Assembly (NCBI RefSeq): GCF_030272615.1
Contig: NC_081405.1
Location: forward strand, 24,783,272 to 24,847,271
DNA length: 64,000 nucleotides
Direction of reading: 5' to 3'
DNA from: Cryptomeria japonica
Taxonomy: Eukaryota > Streptophyta > Pinopsida > Cupressales > Cupressaceae
Position numbers and translations under genes: made by a program. The notes below the pieces were generated by a model, which saw only the letters and a list, made by a program, of their open reading frames with translations, searched no databases and was not told the DNA's origin. This document shows positions 23,473 to 34,662 of this stretch, piece by piece. Each line of letters opens with the position of its first letter. Position 1 is the first letter of the stretch.

Positions 23473-23607
23473 CACCCGTCAAGGTGTGTTCCAATGTTGA
23501 TCTTGCCTTCATTTCCATCTAGTGAAGCCCAATTCTTCCAATACCCTATCCATTATCCAATGCATATTTTTCATCCTTCGATCCCTTTGATCCAATCCTT
23601 TGCATAA
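23473..23607 (+). pseudogene. Gypsy first ORF, 3' part
   Basis: After the Copia element the frame resumes (H-P-S-R-C-V-P) exactly in phase with ...PPSIH at 17080 and stops at 23607. It is Pro/Phe-rich and has no zinc knuckle. The exact phase shows that the Copia hit an open frame. Confidence 0.6.
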
Positions 23608-23765
23608 ATCCTTGCCTTAGTTTCATCTTATTTTCCATGTCCTTATCCTACCAACATCTTTGAGCATACTTTTAAAGGTCATGGTCCATTTTTTTTCAAG
23701 GCTACTATCCAAACAAAAAGACGCTTGAGTCCTTCTTCCATCCCCTATCATGTGTCCATCTTCTA

Positions 23766-24236
23766 TTGAAAAAGTCAAAAAAGTCAAAAAAAAAAGAGAG
23801 AAAAAAATTTGAAAAAAGAAAAGAAAAAGTAAAAAATCAAAAGAATAGGTCTTTGAATGAAAACCGTAAGGCACTCTCTGATCGTGAAAAAGTAAAAATA
23901 AAAAACGTACCTGCGGGTGAAAACCTCTCTGAGGCACCCAAAGGTGGAAGAGTGGACATACCCCTATCAAGTCAGGATAAATCAACATTGCTTGTGGACA
24001 TGACCGAGGAAATCAATTTGGGTACACCTGACAACCCTAAGGTCATTCATTTTGTTGCTTCTCTATCAAAACAGGAAAAGATAGATTTTGTCAATTTTTT
24101 TCTTGAGAAGAAGATCAGCTTTGCATGGTCCTATGCAGATATGCCTGGCCTCGATCCAGAATTAGTCCTTCATCACTTGCCATTAAAAGCATATGCCAAG
24201 CCTGTCAAACAGAAACTTAGAAAGATGCATCCCTAG
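23766..24236 (+). pseudogene. Gypsy pol, Lys-rich lead-in and start of reverse transcriptase
   Basis: The first 45 residues are almost pure Lys/Glu/Arg. Then EEINLGTPDNPKVIHFVASL and SYADMPGLDPELVLHHLP mark the start of the Tat-type reverse transcriptase. An in-frame TAG at 24234 follows LRKMHP, where related elements read on. No aspartic protease motif is found between the first ORF and this block. The nominal start is not an ATG, so the block is best read as part of a longer ancestral polyprotein. Confidence 0.75.
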
Positions 24237-25807
24237 GTGGCTCTTTTGGTCAAGGTAGAAGTGAAAAAATTACTGGATGTGGGCTTTATCAGACCCATTG
24301 ATTATGCAGACTGGATTTCAAATTTGGTACCAGTTAGCAAAGTAACTGGGGGCATCAGAATCTGTACAGATTTTAGGGATCTCAATAAAGCATGCCCTAA
24401 AGATGATTTTCCACTGCCAAATATAGACATCATAGTTGACATGACTGCTGGATATGAGATGCTCTCATTGATGGATGGTTTCTCCGGCTATAGCCAAATT
24501 CGCATTGCTCCTGAAGATCAACATAAGACTGCATTCATATGTGCTTGGGGTACCTACTGTTGGAATGTAATGCCCTTTGGTCTTAAAAATGCAGGCGCAA
24601 CATATCAAAGAGCGATGACGACAATTTTCCATGATTTCATGCATACTTTGATGGAGGACTATGTTGATGACTTATTATGCAAATATATCACAAGAGATAG
24701 TCATTTAGCCATCCTGGGCCCAATCTTTGACCAAATGGAGACCTACAAGCTCAGACTCAATCCAAAGAAGTGTGTTTTTGGTGTCACAGCTGGCAAATTA
24801 CTAGGGTACATTGTTTCTCACAGAGGCATTGAAGTCGACCCTGCCAAGGTTAAAGCAATAATGGATATGCCGCCTCCTTCCAATCTTCGGCAATTAAGAA
24901 GTCTGCAAGGAAACTTACAGTCAATCCGCCGCTTTATAGCTCAGTTGGCAAACAAATGTCATCCATTCCAGCATCTATTGCATAAAGGTGTCGCTTTTAA
25001 ATGGACCGAGCAATGTCAATCAGCCTTTCAAGCTCTCAAGGACTATTTGTTGTCGCTGCCTATTCTAATGCCTCCTATAGAAGGAAAGCCATTTATATTG
25101 TATATTTCTACAACTGAAACGGCACTAGAAGTTCTCTTGGCCCAACAGGATGAGAACGGCAAAGAGTGAGCTATTTATTATATCAGCCAGACACTAGTAG
25201 GCTATGAGCTAAATTATTCAACTATTGAACGGGCATGCTTAGCAGTGGTATTTGCAACACAGAAACTCCGACACTATATGTTAAATCACCAGACATTGCT
25301 GGTTGCAAAAATTGATCCTTTGAAATATTTGCTTAGCAGAGCAGCTTTGACGGGTCGCCTAGCAAAGTGGGTTATGATCCTCAGTGAATTTGATATTGAG
25401 TATATGGAGCAAAAGGCAATAAAAGGACAAGTCATAGAAGATCAACTTGTAGAGGCTCCTATTTATGATGATCATCCCATGTTGACCGATTTTTCAGATG
25501 AATCAGTCTTTGCTCTCACATCTTCTAATGAATGGAAGTTATACTTTGATGGATCTCATACCAAGTTCGGGTCCAGAGCAGGCATATTGTTTGTCACCCC
25601 TCAAGGTGATGTTATTCCCAAGTCCTCCAGAATAACTTTTCATTGTACCAATAACATTGCAGAGTATGAAGCACTAGTCACAGGACTCCGAATAGCGGTC
25701 CACTGGAACAACACGCATTTACAAATCTATGGAGATTCTCAATTAGTCATTCGACAAGTGAATGATGACTACGAAACAAAAGATGAAAAGCTTATTCCCT
25801 ACAAGCA
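24237..25807 (+). pseudogene. Gypsy reverse transcriptase, RNase H and second RNase H
   Basis: Same frame as the previous block, separated by the TAG. Reverse transcriptase: CTDFRDLNKACPKDDFPLPN, MDGFSGYSQI, MPFGLKNAGATYQR and YVDD at 24660-24671. The first RNase H region includes FILYISTTETALEVLLAQ. A TGA at 25167 follows NGKE, where related elements have Arg, so a CGA-to-TGA change is likely. It continues with YYISQTLVGYELNYSTIERA. From 25533 a second, archaeal-type RNase H reads WKLYFDGSHTKFGSRAG and NNIAEYEALVTGLRIA and QIYGDSQLVIRQV. A one-base deletion at about 25806 shifts into the integrase frame. Confidence 0.9.
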
Positions 25808-27286
25808 ATGGTAGATTTCTTCAAGACAAAATTCACGGCTATCTATTTCGGTCAAGTTCCAAGAATTCAAAACAAGTCGGCAGATGTGATGGCTAGGATC
25901 ACTTCCATGTTAAATATGCCCCACAATATGGACAAATGTGAATTTTTGGTCGAACAGTTGCTTGTCCCTTCTTTTGACATTCCGACAGTAGATGTGATGT
26001 GCATTTTTGTTGGTCCTAACTCCCCGTGGTACAATGATGTATATCAATATTTGAAATCCCAAACCTTACCACCTAACCTTTCCGCTAACCAATGTCGAGC
26101 CTTCATCCGACAGACGGCCAAATATGTCATCATTGTCGACACCCTTTACCGTGGTTCCTTTGACCATACCCTCCTCAGGTGTTTGGATTCTGACGAAGCA
26201 CAAACAGCTTTACACGAGGTTCATGATGGTGTATGTGGGGGCCATTTCAATGGTCTGAGCTTAGCCAAAAAGTTGATTCGTGTTGGGTATTACTGGCCCA
26301 CTCTGGAAAAAGATGTTCACGATTTTGTTAAGAAGTGCTACAAATGTCAGATCCATGGAAATTACATTCATGCACCAGCCCAAGAGCTTCATTATGTCAT
26401 ATCTCTGTGGCCCTTTTCTCAATGGGGATTGGATCTTATTGGCAAGATTCACCCGACATCTACAAATGGACACAAGTTTATCATTACAGCCACAGAGTAT
26501 TTTACAAAATGGATCGAGGCTATCCCCATGACCTATATCACTGGTGTCCAAATTTCAAAATTCCTATTGAACTATATCATATGCAGATATGGGGTTCCCC
26601 TTTCCATAGTCACAGATAATAGTCGTCCCTTCAAGAATAAAGATGTCAAGGAACTTTGTGAAAAGTTTCATATCCAACACCGTTTTTCCAGTCCATACTA
26701 TCCACAGGGTAATGGTCAAGCCGAAGCATCAAATAAAACCATTATCAAGATCCTGAAAAAGGTTGTCAATGACGCTGGTCGAGATTGGCATGTACAGTTG
26801 AATCCAGCACTATGGGCTTATCGCACTTCTATCCGCACACCTACTGGCGAAACACCTTATTCCTTGGTGTATGGTGCGGAAGCCATTTTACCCTTGGAAG
26901 TGGAGATTCCTTCCTTGCGTGTTTCCTTGCAACATCTGATTGATGATGAGACGCACAGAGTCTCTCGGTTGCATCAGCTTGAAATGTTAGATGAGAAACG
27001 TCAGATAGCTCTGACATATTTGCAAGCATATCAAAACCGTCTCCGTCACTCTTATAATAAGAAGGTCAAAGGGCGACACTTCGAAGTGGGAGATCTGGTT
27101 TTAAAGGCAAACCCCAAGAATGCACAATCTACTGACATCATCAAAGGTAAGTTTGAACCTAATTGGGTTGGGCCTTTCATAGTGACTGCAGCCTATGGCT
27201 CGGGGGCATATCAGCTTGCCACTCCAGAAGGTGAACCTTTGTCTGATCCTGTAAATAGCATGCACCTTAGCAAGTACTGGGCATAA
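25808..27286 (+). pseudogene. Gypsy integrase
   Basis: An intact 492-codon frame, displaced by the upstream frameshift. The HHCC finger runs HEVHDGVCGGHF to CYKCQIHG (about 26215-26350). The catalytic core has WGLDLIGKIHPTSTNGHKF, IVTDNSRPFKN and YPQGNGQAEASN (D, D, E). The C-terminal part has FEVGDLVLK and WVGPFIVTAAYGSGAY and ends with SMHLSKYW. No chromodomain is present, as expected for Tat rather than chromovirus lineages. It inserts element DNA in the nucleus; here it would need a repaired frame to be made. Confidence 0.9.
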
Positions 27287-29068
27287 TTTTCTATCAGCAC
27301 TTCTTCAAGTATGATCCTAAAAAAATACAAAAAAAAAATCACAAAGCTCAAAAAATACAAAAAAAAAAACAAAAAAACAAAAAAAACAAAAAAAAACAAA
27401 AGAGAAAAAGAACAAAAAAAGTAAAGAAAAATGATTCGTCCTCTAGTGAAAACCTGACAAACAAGCGCTTTGGGCAAGTACCATGGTGAAAACCTGACTA
27501 TCAAGCACCATGTGTAACGAGATCATTGCTCTGTCATCTGTCATGACCTCTAGTTATGCTTTCTCTCTAAAGATTTATCATGTATACCCTTGTCCTGACC
27601 CAATGTTCTGTTTCAGACTTGTGATTGGTCAACATCATTGTCTTGCATACTCCGTTTCTTGTGCATACATTTCGGTCTTGGCCTCTATATATGTCTTTCA
27701 AATGTGCATTGGGTGCATTCTTTTTGTCATGATCAATCACTGGAGCTTTTAAATTTTAAAATGTCTTGAAATAATCAAAAAAATTGAAAAATGTCCTGAA
27801 ACAATCCTAAAAACTTTCAAAAAATGTCCTGAAATAATCAAAAAAAAAAAAATCAAATAATGTCTTGAAAAAATCCCTAAAAATCATAATGTCCTGAAAA
27901 ACATTAAAAAAAATCAAAAAATGTCCTGAAATAAATCCCTAAAAAGTCAAATAAAGTCCTAAAAAAAATGAACAAAAAATTTTTCAAAACATTAAAATCC
28001 AAAAACAAGCATTTTGTCAATAAAATATATCCTCTGTGCATAAGACAGATCACTGAGCATCCCTCCAATGACACGCAATCACACACTATGCTTTAATGAA
28101 ATCACGCAAAAACAGATGAACTTTTTCAATCAAACCAGACATTCAAACTGATCACAATTGTCATATCACTTGAACGTCAGCATCAATATCATTTGACTTT
28201 GTCACTACTATCATGGGTCTTATACAGGGTATGGTATACTCGAAACCAGACTGTGTCCTGTCTTAGACGGGGTACCACATGTCCTGAAACCAGACACCAT
28301 GATCGTCCTATCAACACTTTCAACTTTTGAAAATGAAGATCAAGATGTTTGTTTGACTTGTTGGAATTAGCAAGTCTTATCATTTATTGATTTATCTTCG
28401 ATCATGTTCCTATGTTGCTCGATGATTTCATTGAGTGATTTAGAGTGACCGGGATGGTTCATGGTCCCTTTCTTTTTTGTTGTGATTGTTGTTTGTTTAC
28501 AATGTGTCTGTCTTTTGCAAAAAAGGGTTGCATTTTTAGCTCTGGCCTTCAATGCCATGATGCTACGCATCCATTTTGCTACATTAAAATAAAGGTTCTC
28601 ACCTACAAAGTGCATTAGTGAAAGCAAGTTTTTCTTCGCCTCTAACTATCCTCTGTCTCATTTCTTCTTACTAACTTTTCTTCCGTCGGTTTGGGCAATC
28701 AGTCTGGTCTAGTTCTCCGATCTCCACACAAAAACACATATGCTGCATCCTGCATCCATTTGGTTAGTACATTTGCATTACATCAAGCATCACATCAAGC
28801 ATTTTATCCATTTCATATTATAAATGCATCAAAAACACATCAAAATGTATCCATACATGTTCCACAATAAACAGTGCATACGCCATCCATACATGGAAAA
28901 TAACATAAGTCATAACGCATTGCATCCCATCATATCGATGCATATTATATCATATATCAAAATAATATCGAAGTACAAAATTGGACTATCTGTCCTAAGT
29001 ATGGCCCACAGGCTAACTACAAAATGTCAAACTACATCTGTCTCTGTCCTAAGGAGCACGTGCCTCTG
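27287..29068. other. Gypsy 3' spacer
   Basis: Non-coding. An A-rich run (27315-27430) is followed by two GTGAAAACCTGAC copies (27446 and 27485), and then by about seven copies of ATGTCCTGAAANAATC separated by A-runs (27762-27965). The rest to 29068 has no motif that I can support. Long low-complexity 3' spacers are usual in Tat elements. Confidence 0.6.
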
Positions 29069-31326
29069 TCACTGGGTGCTCCCTCTGTCCTCCTCATCCC
29101 TGCCATGTCTCAAGGATGATGTCCCTCCTGTCCAAGGTCCTGGCTGTGGTGGTCTCATAGGTCCACTCACCCCCATGCTGCTCACTGACCTCCGAGAGCG
29201 TGCCTTGCTCTTTGTCCTCGATCGTGCCCAATATGACAATGCTCTCTGCTCTAGTGGAACTGCACTCTCATATAGTGTCCTCCAATGGTGTATCTCCTCT
29301 CCGGTCTCTACCAACATCTGTGCCATCTCCCGTGCACTTGCATCCCTAATCGACCCAATATACTTAGTGACTCTGTTCTTCTCGTTGTGCCTAAGCTATT
29401 GCTATATCTCGAGTCGTTGTAAGTCTGGCTATCTCTGCTCATGCTCTGTCCTCAAGATAGCATTCTGTCTCTCTAATGTCGCAATGTGACCATGCTGACT
29501 TGCTATGGTAGCCCTGCACATCTCCATCTCCTCTATCCTAGTTGTCTCCGGCTCTATGGATATATCCTGCAATAACTCCTGATCGGCTGAATCTGGCTCA
29601 TCGTCATCCCCCTCATCATCTCTGTCCTCGTCATCCCTCTCATCCTCATCACCGCCCTCATCCTCCTCATCCTCATCATCTCCCTCCTCCTCTCCTGTGA
29701 GTGGGAAGTCCTCCTGTCTCCTAGGTACTGGAATGTCAGGATCTGTCAATGGCACTGGCCGTCGTCATTCAAACCATCGCTCATACTCCTCTGTTGTCCC
29801 GGCGTCCACTACATCTGATCTCCAATCCCACTATCTCTGTTGTAGCTGTGTGAAGTCAGCATATGCTATGTGTGGTTGAATCATTCTCCCCCACTGACTC
29901 GTCTCTCTGTGAGATCGAGCAAAGTGTGCAGTCCTTCTAGGTACATCCTGCCTCTCTCCAAACTGTCGTCTGACTCTCTCTGGCAAGTACATCTCAATCA
30001 CTCTCTGGCGGTTCACTGGTCGCCCAATCAGGTATCTCTCCTGTCTGCAATACGATAGCTCATCACTATCATCTGACCATCCAGGACAATCAAGATATGG
30101 CCTCCATATGAACTTCTCAATCTGTCTAGCTCGTGTCGCCAATACAATATGTATCCAAAAGGACCCTATCTTAGTGCTCCCCCATAACAGTACACATATG
30201 GTCGGTGTGGTAATACCTGTCTCTTTGCAATCGGTCGACATATGGCTATGTGCTCAAATGCCCATACCTGTAACAGTGTGACTCCACAGCTCAAAGTCTA
30301 CACTCACTGATATGCTATCTTATGCAACTGAAAATATAGCATAGCTAGTACACATGGTCCCCATGCGTACACCGTCCCCTCTGTCGCCATCCGCTCTAGC
30401 ACTCTTCCCCATCCAATAAGGAATCCATGTCCTCGTCTGTCTCCTGCTAATAGACATGCTATCATCACATATCGTCGATCATACTCTGATGCCATGGTCT
30501 CCCAGCCGATCTCCCTCTCTATGATATCCAGATCATCTGCATCGCACTCAAATAATTGGCACAAAGCGTGTCTCCCTGTCACTGGGTCATATTCTATCAT
30601 CTCTCCATGAATCGGAATGTGGAGGATATGCCATACATCCTCTAGTGTCACAGTTGCCTCTCCAATCGCCAGATGGAATGAGGTCTCTGAATGCCATCAC
30701 TCTGCCAATGCGGTAAGCAATCCTATGTTTGCCCTAATCTCGGGCATAAATGTGATATAGTATATTCCAAGTCCTGCTAGTGTATCTCTATCCGTGCTCC
30801 TAAGTTTGTATCGTAACATGAAGCAATCTGGTCGGTTCTCCTGCGTGATCAATGGATACTGTCGACTCTGCATCACAATTAGGGCACATTTTTTCAGTTT
30901 TAGGGTTTGCTCCTACGGGCTGCATTTCCTTGTTTCATGTCCAAATCAGGGTGTTTCCAATCTATTTTGACCTATCTTATTCTTATCCCCCTTTTCGGGA
31001 TCATTCGCATGCTGTTTTTGACTAAAATTGACTTCCCAATGCACAACTACGCCCGTGTGATAAGTCCTGCGCCTGTGTAGCATAACCTGCGCCTGTGTAC
31101 CCTACACAAGCGCAGGATACCCTACACAAGCGCAGGATGCGCTCACACAAGCGCAGAAGTCAGTTTCTGCATTCCCTGTGGGCCCCGCAATGTCCCGCAA
31201 GCAATTCAAATTCATAAAATTGACAATATGGGTTTTTGAGATACATACCGTTGCTCCCGCGTCGTCCGATCGTCTGTAGGTGCGTACACGTTCTTCGAGG
31301 TGATCTGCCATTGGAATGTTCGCCAT
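29069..31326 (-). pseudogene. Antisense plant-mobile-domain gene inside the gypsy element
   Basis: Minus-strand spliced gene. Exon 1 (31326-31249) encodes 26 codons from MANIPMADHLEERVRTY and ends at a GTATGT donor. Exon 2 starts at 30867 after GTGATGCAG. The mobile domain reads IGLLTALAE, a TGA, WHSETSFHLAIGEATVTLED, ASEYDRRYVMIACLLAGDR, VYAWGPCVLAMLYFQLHK and VWAFEHIAICRP. A frameshift near 30130 is followed by KFIWRPYLDC, a basic stretch, an acidic Asp/Glu tract (29700-29590) and a coiled-coil-like tail ending near 29069. At least four stops and one frameshift make it a pseudogene. Transcription antisense to the retroelement would be needed for expression. The role of such domains in elements is unknown. 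Confidence 0.75.
31046..31165. repeat. Inverted CCTGCGC / GCGCAGG cluster in the intron
   Basis: Two copies of CCTGCGCCTGTGTA face three copies of ACACAAGCGCAG across about 100 bp, so the transcript could fold into a GC-rich hairpin inside the antisense gene's intron (31248-30868). The function is unknown. Confidence 0.6.
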
Positions 31327-31685
31327 CTCTCTGCAAATGTCCGTTTCCAGAGCAACAAATCCTCTTCTTGGGCTAGTGCACATGAGCAATTTTCACTCTC
31401 TTTGTCTCATTTATAGATCTTTGTCAGTGCATAGATGGACGTGCACCCTCTCCATCTTATGCTGGTCATGGTTTTTTGTACCTTCAATTGCTTGTCCTTC
31501 ATGGATCCGATCTTCGATTGTCAGTCTGTTTGCTCCTATCATGTTCTATCATTCTTATCGATCAATTGGCCTCTTTTCTAGATGTTTCCGGCCAATTCCT
31601 CGAGGGGGCATGCATATGTCATTGTCAGTGTCTGGGGCATTTTCATTATTGTTATTTGAAACAACGCTTGAAATCGCATTGTCTC

Positions 31686-31699
31686 AAAGAGGGGCAAAA
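31686..31699 (+). promoter_or_regulatory. Gypsy polypurine tract
   Basis: AAAGAGGGGCAAAA immediately before the 3' LTR, identical to the tract at 1038-1051. Confidence 0.8.
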
Positions 31700-33135
31700 T
31701 GTAGACATCTAAAAATGGTCAATGCTTGCGGAATCATACTTTAACATTTGCACATTGCCTTATTTTAGGTTTTTGCGTCGCATTAACATTTCTTCTATGT
31801 TGCGTATTTGGTCTTTATCATTTGCGAACATCGAGTCCTCCTTCTACATTCTTCATTTGCCTCGCTTTCGATTTTGATCTTGTCGATAACAATATTTGTC
31901 ATGTTTTTTGTCGATCTTATCTTGCCGCATCAATGTGCGTGTTAATTTGTCATCATTTTGGACATCGTCAATCCTAATTAGGGTTTTGTCCTCTTTTCAA
32001 TCTTGTCATCTTGTGATTGATTCGTCATCGATCCTTGTCCTTCGATCAAATTGTCATCAATCTTGTCATCATGCAATCGATTTGTCATCGATCGTTGTCG
32101 TTTTCAATCTTGTCATCATGCGATCAATTTGTCATCGATCGTTGTCGTTTTCAATCTTGTCATCATGCGATCGATTTGCCATCGATCATCGTCTTTTTCA
32201 ATCTTGTCAATTTGGATCAATTAGTCATTATTCCTCGTCAATTGGCGCATTTATCAGTCAAATCATTTATCAAGTCAGAATCATGATCAAATCGAATCGA
32301 TATCAATTATCCTTTGTCAAAGATCTAATTGTCATCCTTACATTTTCTAATTCATCTTCTAGGGTTTCATGATTTATTCATTTAACATTGTTTGTCATTT
32401 CTCCCTTTAGGTTAAATAATTTATTTATTTATCCTAAGTCTTCTTGTCACAATTAAATGTTTATTTAATTGGCTAACTAATTCCTCCCTCTTTGTGAATT
32501 AATTAATAAATGAAAAATTGTTAATTAATTCACTTAATTCCTAATTTCCTCATTTTCTAAATTTCTTAATTCCTAATTTCCTCAATTTTCTAATTTCCTA
32601 ATTTCTAATTCATCTAATTTCAATTATCTCCTATTTTTCTCCTAATTTCATAGGACTGACATTTCAATTTGTCATAATTTGTCATAATTGACAATCAATC
32701 AATTTTGACATAGAAATTTGTCATAATTTTGTCATGTTTGTCATTCTTGATTTGAAATTTCAAATCTCTTCATGCTAATCTTGTCTTTTCTCCAATTTGT
32801 CTATAAATTGGATGAATTTCTTCAATCAAGATCCCTACCTGATCGAATCGATCACGCTTCGAGTATTCTTGCGCTATCATCTTGTCTACTTGCTTTCACA
32901 TCATGCTCATGCACTAGTAGGTGAGATCCACAACAAAGCTATTTGAAGGAAAAAGAAGGACAATGGAGCCACATGAAGGAGACATTCAAGTTTGCAATGG
33001 TTTTCGTTTGAATTGATGTCTTGTTTTCATGTCTTTATTGAGTGTAATTAGGATTGTTATCATTGCATTTGAGTTTTCGTGATAAAACTAGGCTAATATT
33101 GATTTGCTTTGATGATTTCTAGATTCCTATCTACA
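31700..33135 (+). repeat. 3' LTR of the gypsy element
   Basis: 1,436 bp, TGTAGACATC...CTATCTACA, followed by GACAC (33136-33140), the partner of GATAC at 14373. It has four 47-bp units where the 5' LTR has seven, and lacks about 31 bp of the CTAATTTCC stretch near 32540. Confidence 0.85.
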
Positions 33136-34472
33136 GACACATATTTCCATAAATAATTGTCGCATAATGAATATTCCAGGTGGATATTGTATATTATCTT
33201 TAACTCCCATCCTAGTGAGTGGTGGCTTAACATTTCCATAAATTACATTGCGAAGCAGCCTCTAACTTGTATATCCACAAAATTCGAACCATTTGCAATA
33301 TTTTTGTGAGAAATATATACTTATTATTACTCATTCCTTTTTTCCAAAAAAGTTGTAATGTGTGAGCAGTTCTTTATCAAATTCTGTTTGCCACTGTGTA
33401 CTGGAGTGTCTGGGGAGTTCCATTAAGGACATAGTGTACTGGTTAAAAATTGACATCGCACTTGTTGCCATCAAGGTTCTCAAACCTCAACTGGTCAATT
33501 GAACTCACAGGCTTTGTATCTTTACTTTACTGGGCTGTTAGCTCATGCAATAAAGCAAAGTGAGAAGGTAACCCTTGTAAACTCCAATGATATGAAGCTA
33601 GCCTGAATAATCTCAACATCACCAACATCACCAACCAATAGAAAAAAACTAGTGCCTTTGGAAATCTTACGCTATTTCCACTATAGACTTCGGAAAAATA
33701 TATTTTCCCTGTTATTTCCAAACTTAATGCAATCATAAGATCATTTATAAACATTCAAATTGATTCATTTAGCAAGGGTTTACATTCCATGTTTTACGCG
33801 TCTGTACTTACTAGTACAATATTTATATCAGTATCTATTATGCACAGATTAAGAAAGTATCAACAAATCAAACATCAAAATATTCTTGTCAGATTTGTAA
33901 AGAATTTGATGTTTTAGAAATTTATCTCCGCCTTTAATGATGCCCAGAAATCTAATCAAACCTACAAATACCCCCAAACCAAGCATACCATTCTTAACAC
34001 AATTTAGCATTCCCCCCAATATAAGTAAAAATACTACAAACTTCATTTAAGAGTTCAGAACAAACACACATATCACAGCTTAGAACAATTTGCGTCCTGG
34101 CACTACTGCATGTTTCCTCCAGCGAGAATTTATTTTCAGAAAGGCATTGAAAATTTTAAGAAAATATATAGATCTTCAAATAAGTGTAAAGTAGATACAT
34201 TTTGTGCTCTCAAGTATCCATCTAAGTATCCATCCAAGGTAGGTTGGTATGCAAGAATAGTACACAGGAAAAAATAATCACATCCATACTACACCCAGCT
34301 TAAAAAGGTTACCCTCAGCCAGTACAAGAATTTGGCGTAGAAAAAGATGGAGCATAATAAGGAGAACAAATGGAGATCGTATCTTGTTCACCATCACCTC
34401 CTTCTTGCCTCCGTATAATAGATGTCTAAGACAAGCTTGTAACGGGACAGAAGGTTTACACACAACCTCTGC
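33136..34472. other. No gene recognised
   Basis: AT-rich single-copy-looking DNA downstream of LUX and next to the gypsy 3' LTR. Only short chance frames are present. Confidence 0.4.
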
Positions 34473-34662
34473 ATTCAATTATGTGCATTTTATTTTATAT
34501 ATTTCCAAGCCCTCTAACACCATACAATGGCCATGAGTATTACATCTAACGGGCATTTCTCACAAAGATTCAATTATGTGCATTTTATTTTATATATTTC
34601 CAAGCCCTCTAACACCATACAATGGCCATGAGTATTACATCTAACGGGCATTTCTCACAAAG
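34473..34662. repeat. Perfect 95-bp tandem duplication
   Basis: 34473-34567 and 34568-34662 appear identical at every base by eye, beginning ATTCAATTATGTGCATTTTA and ending TCTCACAAAG. It is a recent replication-slippage or unequal-exchange event in the LUX downstream region, or an assembly artefact. Confidence 0.95.

Larger units (their letters stand above)
14378..33135 (+). mobile_element. Tat-type Ty3/gypsy element with nested Copia and antisense gene
   Basis: A full-length element with two LTRs, primer-binding region, pol with two RNase H domains, a long 3' spacer with an antisense mobile-domain gene, a polypurine tract, and target duplication GATAC/GACAC (one mismatch). Without the Copia insertion it is about 12.4 kb. 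The LTRs differ in length by 176 bp, mostly three 47-bp repeat units. The second RNase H and the large 3' region with an antisense ORF are marks of the Tat lineage. The pol frame has two stops and a frameshift, so the copy is dead; it is older than the Copia inside it. Confidence 0.85.

Noticed and set aside
23623-23988. 121-codon minus-strand Phe/Leu-rich frame
   Set aside because: It is the complement of the Lys-rich lead-in of gypsy pol.
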